7,163 nucleotides of DNA, from assembly GCA_027024625.1 (NCBI GenBank), contig JALVRY010000055.1, positions 1 through 7,163 on the forward strand, in the 5' to 3' direction. Shown here in pieces: positions 5,518 to 7,163 of the stretch. A program made the position numbers and the translations under genes. The stretch is from Thiotrichaceae bacterium. Its GTDB lineage: Bacteria; Pseudomonadota; Gammaproteobacteria; Thiotrichales; Thiotrichaceae. Position 1 is the first letter of the stretch, and each line of letters begins with the position of its first letter. Below the pieces are notes generated by a model, which saw nothing but the letters and a program-made list of their open reading frames with translations, was not told the origin of the DNA and did no database searches.

Positions 5518-6692
5518 AGCAAACCTTTAAGATAATAACCTTCAGGAAAAGGTAACGCTGTAGGATGGTCACTAGCCTGATCCATTTTTTTCACTATTTT
5601 TGCAGAACGACAATTGGCATCTAAGGCCGCATCCGACACAATTTTCTGGAATAAGTTAGCTTCCATTAAACCCGAGCAAGAGAAAGTAAATAGCAGTCCA
5701 TTAGGATTTAATAAACGAAATGCCAAGAGATTAATATCCTTATAACCTCTTGCAGCCTTTTTAATTTGGTTCCTATTTTCAGCAAACTTTGGAGGATCAA
5801 GCACAATCACGTCAAAGGTTTTACCTTCGTCTCGATAACTTCTCAGTAGCTTAAATACATCAGCATTTATATGTTCAACTTTGTTATCATCCAAGCTATT
5901 TAGCTCAACAGCTTGGCTAGATAAATCTAATGCTGTTTGTGATGCATCAACATTAACGACACTAGCTGCACCACCTTGTAATGCAGCAACGGAAAAACCT
6001 CCCGTATAAGAGAAACAGTTAAGTACAGTTTTATTATTTGTGTAACGCGCAAGCAATGAACGACTATCACGCTGGTCTAAATAAAAACCTGTTTTATGTC
6101 CATTTAAAACATCAACCCAATACTTTCGCCCCTCTTCAAGAATTTCAATCTTTTCGGGTGGTTTCTCACCATAAAGCACGCCTGTTACTTGCTCTAAACC
6201 TTCTTTTCTTCGCACCGCAACATCGGAACGCTCATAGATTCCTTTACAGGGGATAAGCTCGGCAAATAGCTCAACTAAGGTTGATTTCCAATATTCCACA
6301 CCTGCACTTAAAAACTGTGCAACCAGATAATCACCATAACGATCTAACACCAAACCAGGAAAACCATCAGACTCAGCCGCAATAATCCTATAGGCTGTAT
6401 TATTTGCACTAACCCCCAAAGCTTCTCTTGACTGGATCGCAAGCATTAAAGCATTACGAAAGAAGTCTGTATTTATTTCCTCCTTTCGATTTGTCCACAT
6501 TCGTACACGAATTTGCGAATCTGGTGACCATGCTCCATAACCAATAAAATCATTTTTTGATGAGTGTACTGCAACCGTTTCACCCAACTGAGGAGAACCA
6601 TCAACACTGGCAATACCACCAGAAAATAACCAAGGGTGCCTTGCTCGTAAGGATTTATCCCGCTTTGGTTTTAAGTAAACTGTAGCTACCAT
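5505..6692 (-). CDS. rlmI: RlmI-type 23S rRNA m5C methyltransferase
   Basis: The E. coli homologue methylates cytosine 1962 of 23S rRNA using SAM. The length of 395 residues is almost the same as E. coli RlmI. Residues 1 to about 75 form an RNA-binding PUA domain (VYLKPKRDKSLRARHPWLFSG, 5-25), followed by the central domain (about 76-190) with GFPGLVLDRYGD at 110-121. The Rossmann methyltransferase domain contains FYLDQRDSR (203-211), SAM motif I NCFSYTGGFS (225-234), motif IV LDPPKF (298-303) and FSCSG (337-341), where Cys339 is the candidate nucleophile. The C-terminus has the family pattern SDHPTALPFPEGYYLKGL (374-391). The start overlaps the preceding SDR gene by 7 nt (ATGGTAG), and GGAAG at 6706-6702 lies 9 nt upstream. 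The exact target base is inferred from homology. A related RlmI/RlmK-family specificity cannot be excluded. Confidence 0.93.
   Translation of the reverse strand: MVATVYLKPKRDKSLRARHPWLFSGGIASVDGSPQLGETVAVHSSKNDFIGYGAWSPDSQIRVRMWTNRKEEINTDFFRNALMLAIQSREALGVSANNTAYRIIAAESDGFPGLVLDRYGDYLVAQFLSAGVEYWKSTLVELFAELIPCKGIYERSDVAVRRKEGLEQVTGVLYGEKPPEKIEILEEGRKYWVDVLNGHKTGFYLDQRDSRSLLARYTNNKTVLNCFSYTGGFSVAALQGGAASVVNVDASQTALDLSSQAVELNSLDDNKVEHINADVFKLLRSYRDEGKTFDVIVLDPPKFAENRNQIKKAARGYKDINLLAFRLLNPNGLLFTFSCSGLMEANLFQKIVSDAALDANCRSAKIVKKMDQASDHPTALPFPEGYYLKGLLCQI
5524..5528 (-). promoter_or_regulatory. Ribosome binding site of the membrane-protein gene
   Basis: On the minus strand AAAGG lies within the rlmI 3' end, 6 nt before the ATG at 5517. 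It supports that start and the overlap with rlmI. Confidence 0.55.
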
Positions 6693-7163
6693 GCAATAGT
6701 ACTTCCATCAATATCAAAAAAAGTACCTGCATCTTCCGCTGTTAGATTTGATAGAATTTTCCTCATATTTTCCGCAGACTGCTGGGTATTAATTTCACCA
6801 TGTGGTCCGCCCATATCAGTACGCACCCAACCTGGATGCAAAATAACAACAGTAATACCTAGTGGCTGCAAATCAATAGAAGCACTCTTGCTTACCATGT
6901 TTAACGCAGCTTTACTGGAACGATAAACGTAGCTACTACCTGAACCATTATCATCAATACTGCCCATTTTACTGCTCATGTTCGCAATAATTTTTTGCCT
7001 ACTTCTCGCAACATTATTGGCAAAAAGTTGCATCATCTGCATTGGAGCAATGGTATTAATACGAAAGCCTTCTAACCATTTTTCTTCTTCTGTATTTTCA
7101 AAATTCGACCCCATTTGCCCCCAGATACCCGCATTATTGAGTAGTATATCCAGTGGAATATTT
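6686..7163 (-). CDS. Short-chain dehydrogenase/reductase, 5' end cut off by window edge
   Basis: This is an NAD(P)-dependent oxidoreductase of the classical SDR superfamily. The frame is open to the window edge. Codons upstream of the ATG at 7114 read IPLDILLNNAGIWGQ, which contains the SDR NNAG motif, so that ATG is internal. About 158 residues are visible. The N-terminal part with the TGxxxGxG cofactor loop lies outside the window. Counting from the ATG at 7114, the active site shows Asn20 (RINTIAP), a serine in NMSSKMG (Ser47 or Ser48), and Tyr64 and Lys68 in YRSSK. HPGWVRTDMGG at 93-103 follows the active site. The C-terminal DGSTIAW and the HPGW motif resemble the C-factor (CsgA-like) SDR subgroup. 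Substrate and cofactor preference cannot be read from this fragment. The gene overlaps rlmI by 7 nt and is the first visible gene of this operon. Confidence 0.92.
   Translation of the reverse strand, partial: NIPLDILLNNAGIWGQMGSNFENTEEEKWLEGFRINTIAPMQMMQLFANNVARSRQKIIANMSSKMGSIDDNGSGSSYVYRSSKAALNMVSKSASIDLQPLGITVVILHPGWVRTDMGGPHGEINTQQSAENMRKILSNLTAEDAGTFFDIDGSTIAW
6702..6706 (-). promoter_or_regulatory. Ribosome binding site of rlmI
   Basis: GGAAG on the minus strand, within the last codons of the SDR gene, lies 9 nt before the ATG at 6692. It favours this start over any later one. Confidence 0.5.

Noticed and set aside
6038..6256. Plus-strand frame inside rlmI
   Set aside because: It lies opposite conserved RlmI motifs and has no start signal or recognisable product.
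7112..7114. ATG at 7114 as the true start of the SDR gene
   Set aside because: Upstream codons in frame encode the conserved NNAG motif, so the gene continues past the window edge.

Overview
The window looks like chromosomal DNA of a moderately AT-rich gammaproteobacterium. The basis is the gene content: an adjacent metX-metW pair, clpS directly followed by clpA, and an RlmI-type 23S rRNA methyltransferase. ClpS matches E. coli ClpS in length and in the numbering of its binding-pocket residues. The genus cannot be fixed from this sequence. All recognisable genes are housekeeping, and I see no phage, CRISPR, toxin-antitoxin or defence locus.

Layout: (a) 1-1692, + strand: the 3' part of metX (start outside the window) and complete metW, 2 bp apart, which feed homoserine into methionine synthesis. 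(b) 1693-2107: a 415-bp gap holding a 157-bp palindromic element (1753-1909) with terminal inverted repeats and a TA duplication, read as a MITE, then the clpS leader. (c) 2108-4727, + strand: clpS and clpA, 4 bp apart, the adaptor and unfoldase of the ClpAP protease. (d) 4728-4950: the gap between converging genes, with nested inverted repeats that can fold into a three-way junction about 130 nt long. (e) 4951-7163, - strand: an operon read right to left, with an SDR oxidoreductase (5' end outside the window), rlmI, and an unrecognised membrane protein gene. Its genes overlap by 7 and 13 nt.

The metXW and clpSA units are functionally separate. The minus-strand operon is tightly packed, but its three products have no obvious shared pathway. 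The non-coding parts are the most unusual: the MITE between metW and clpS, and the multi-stem structure after clpA. No previously undescribed multi-gene system could be supported.
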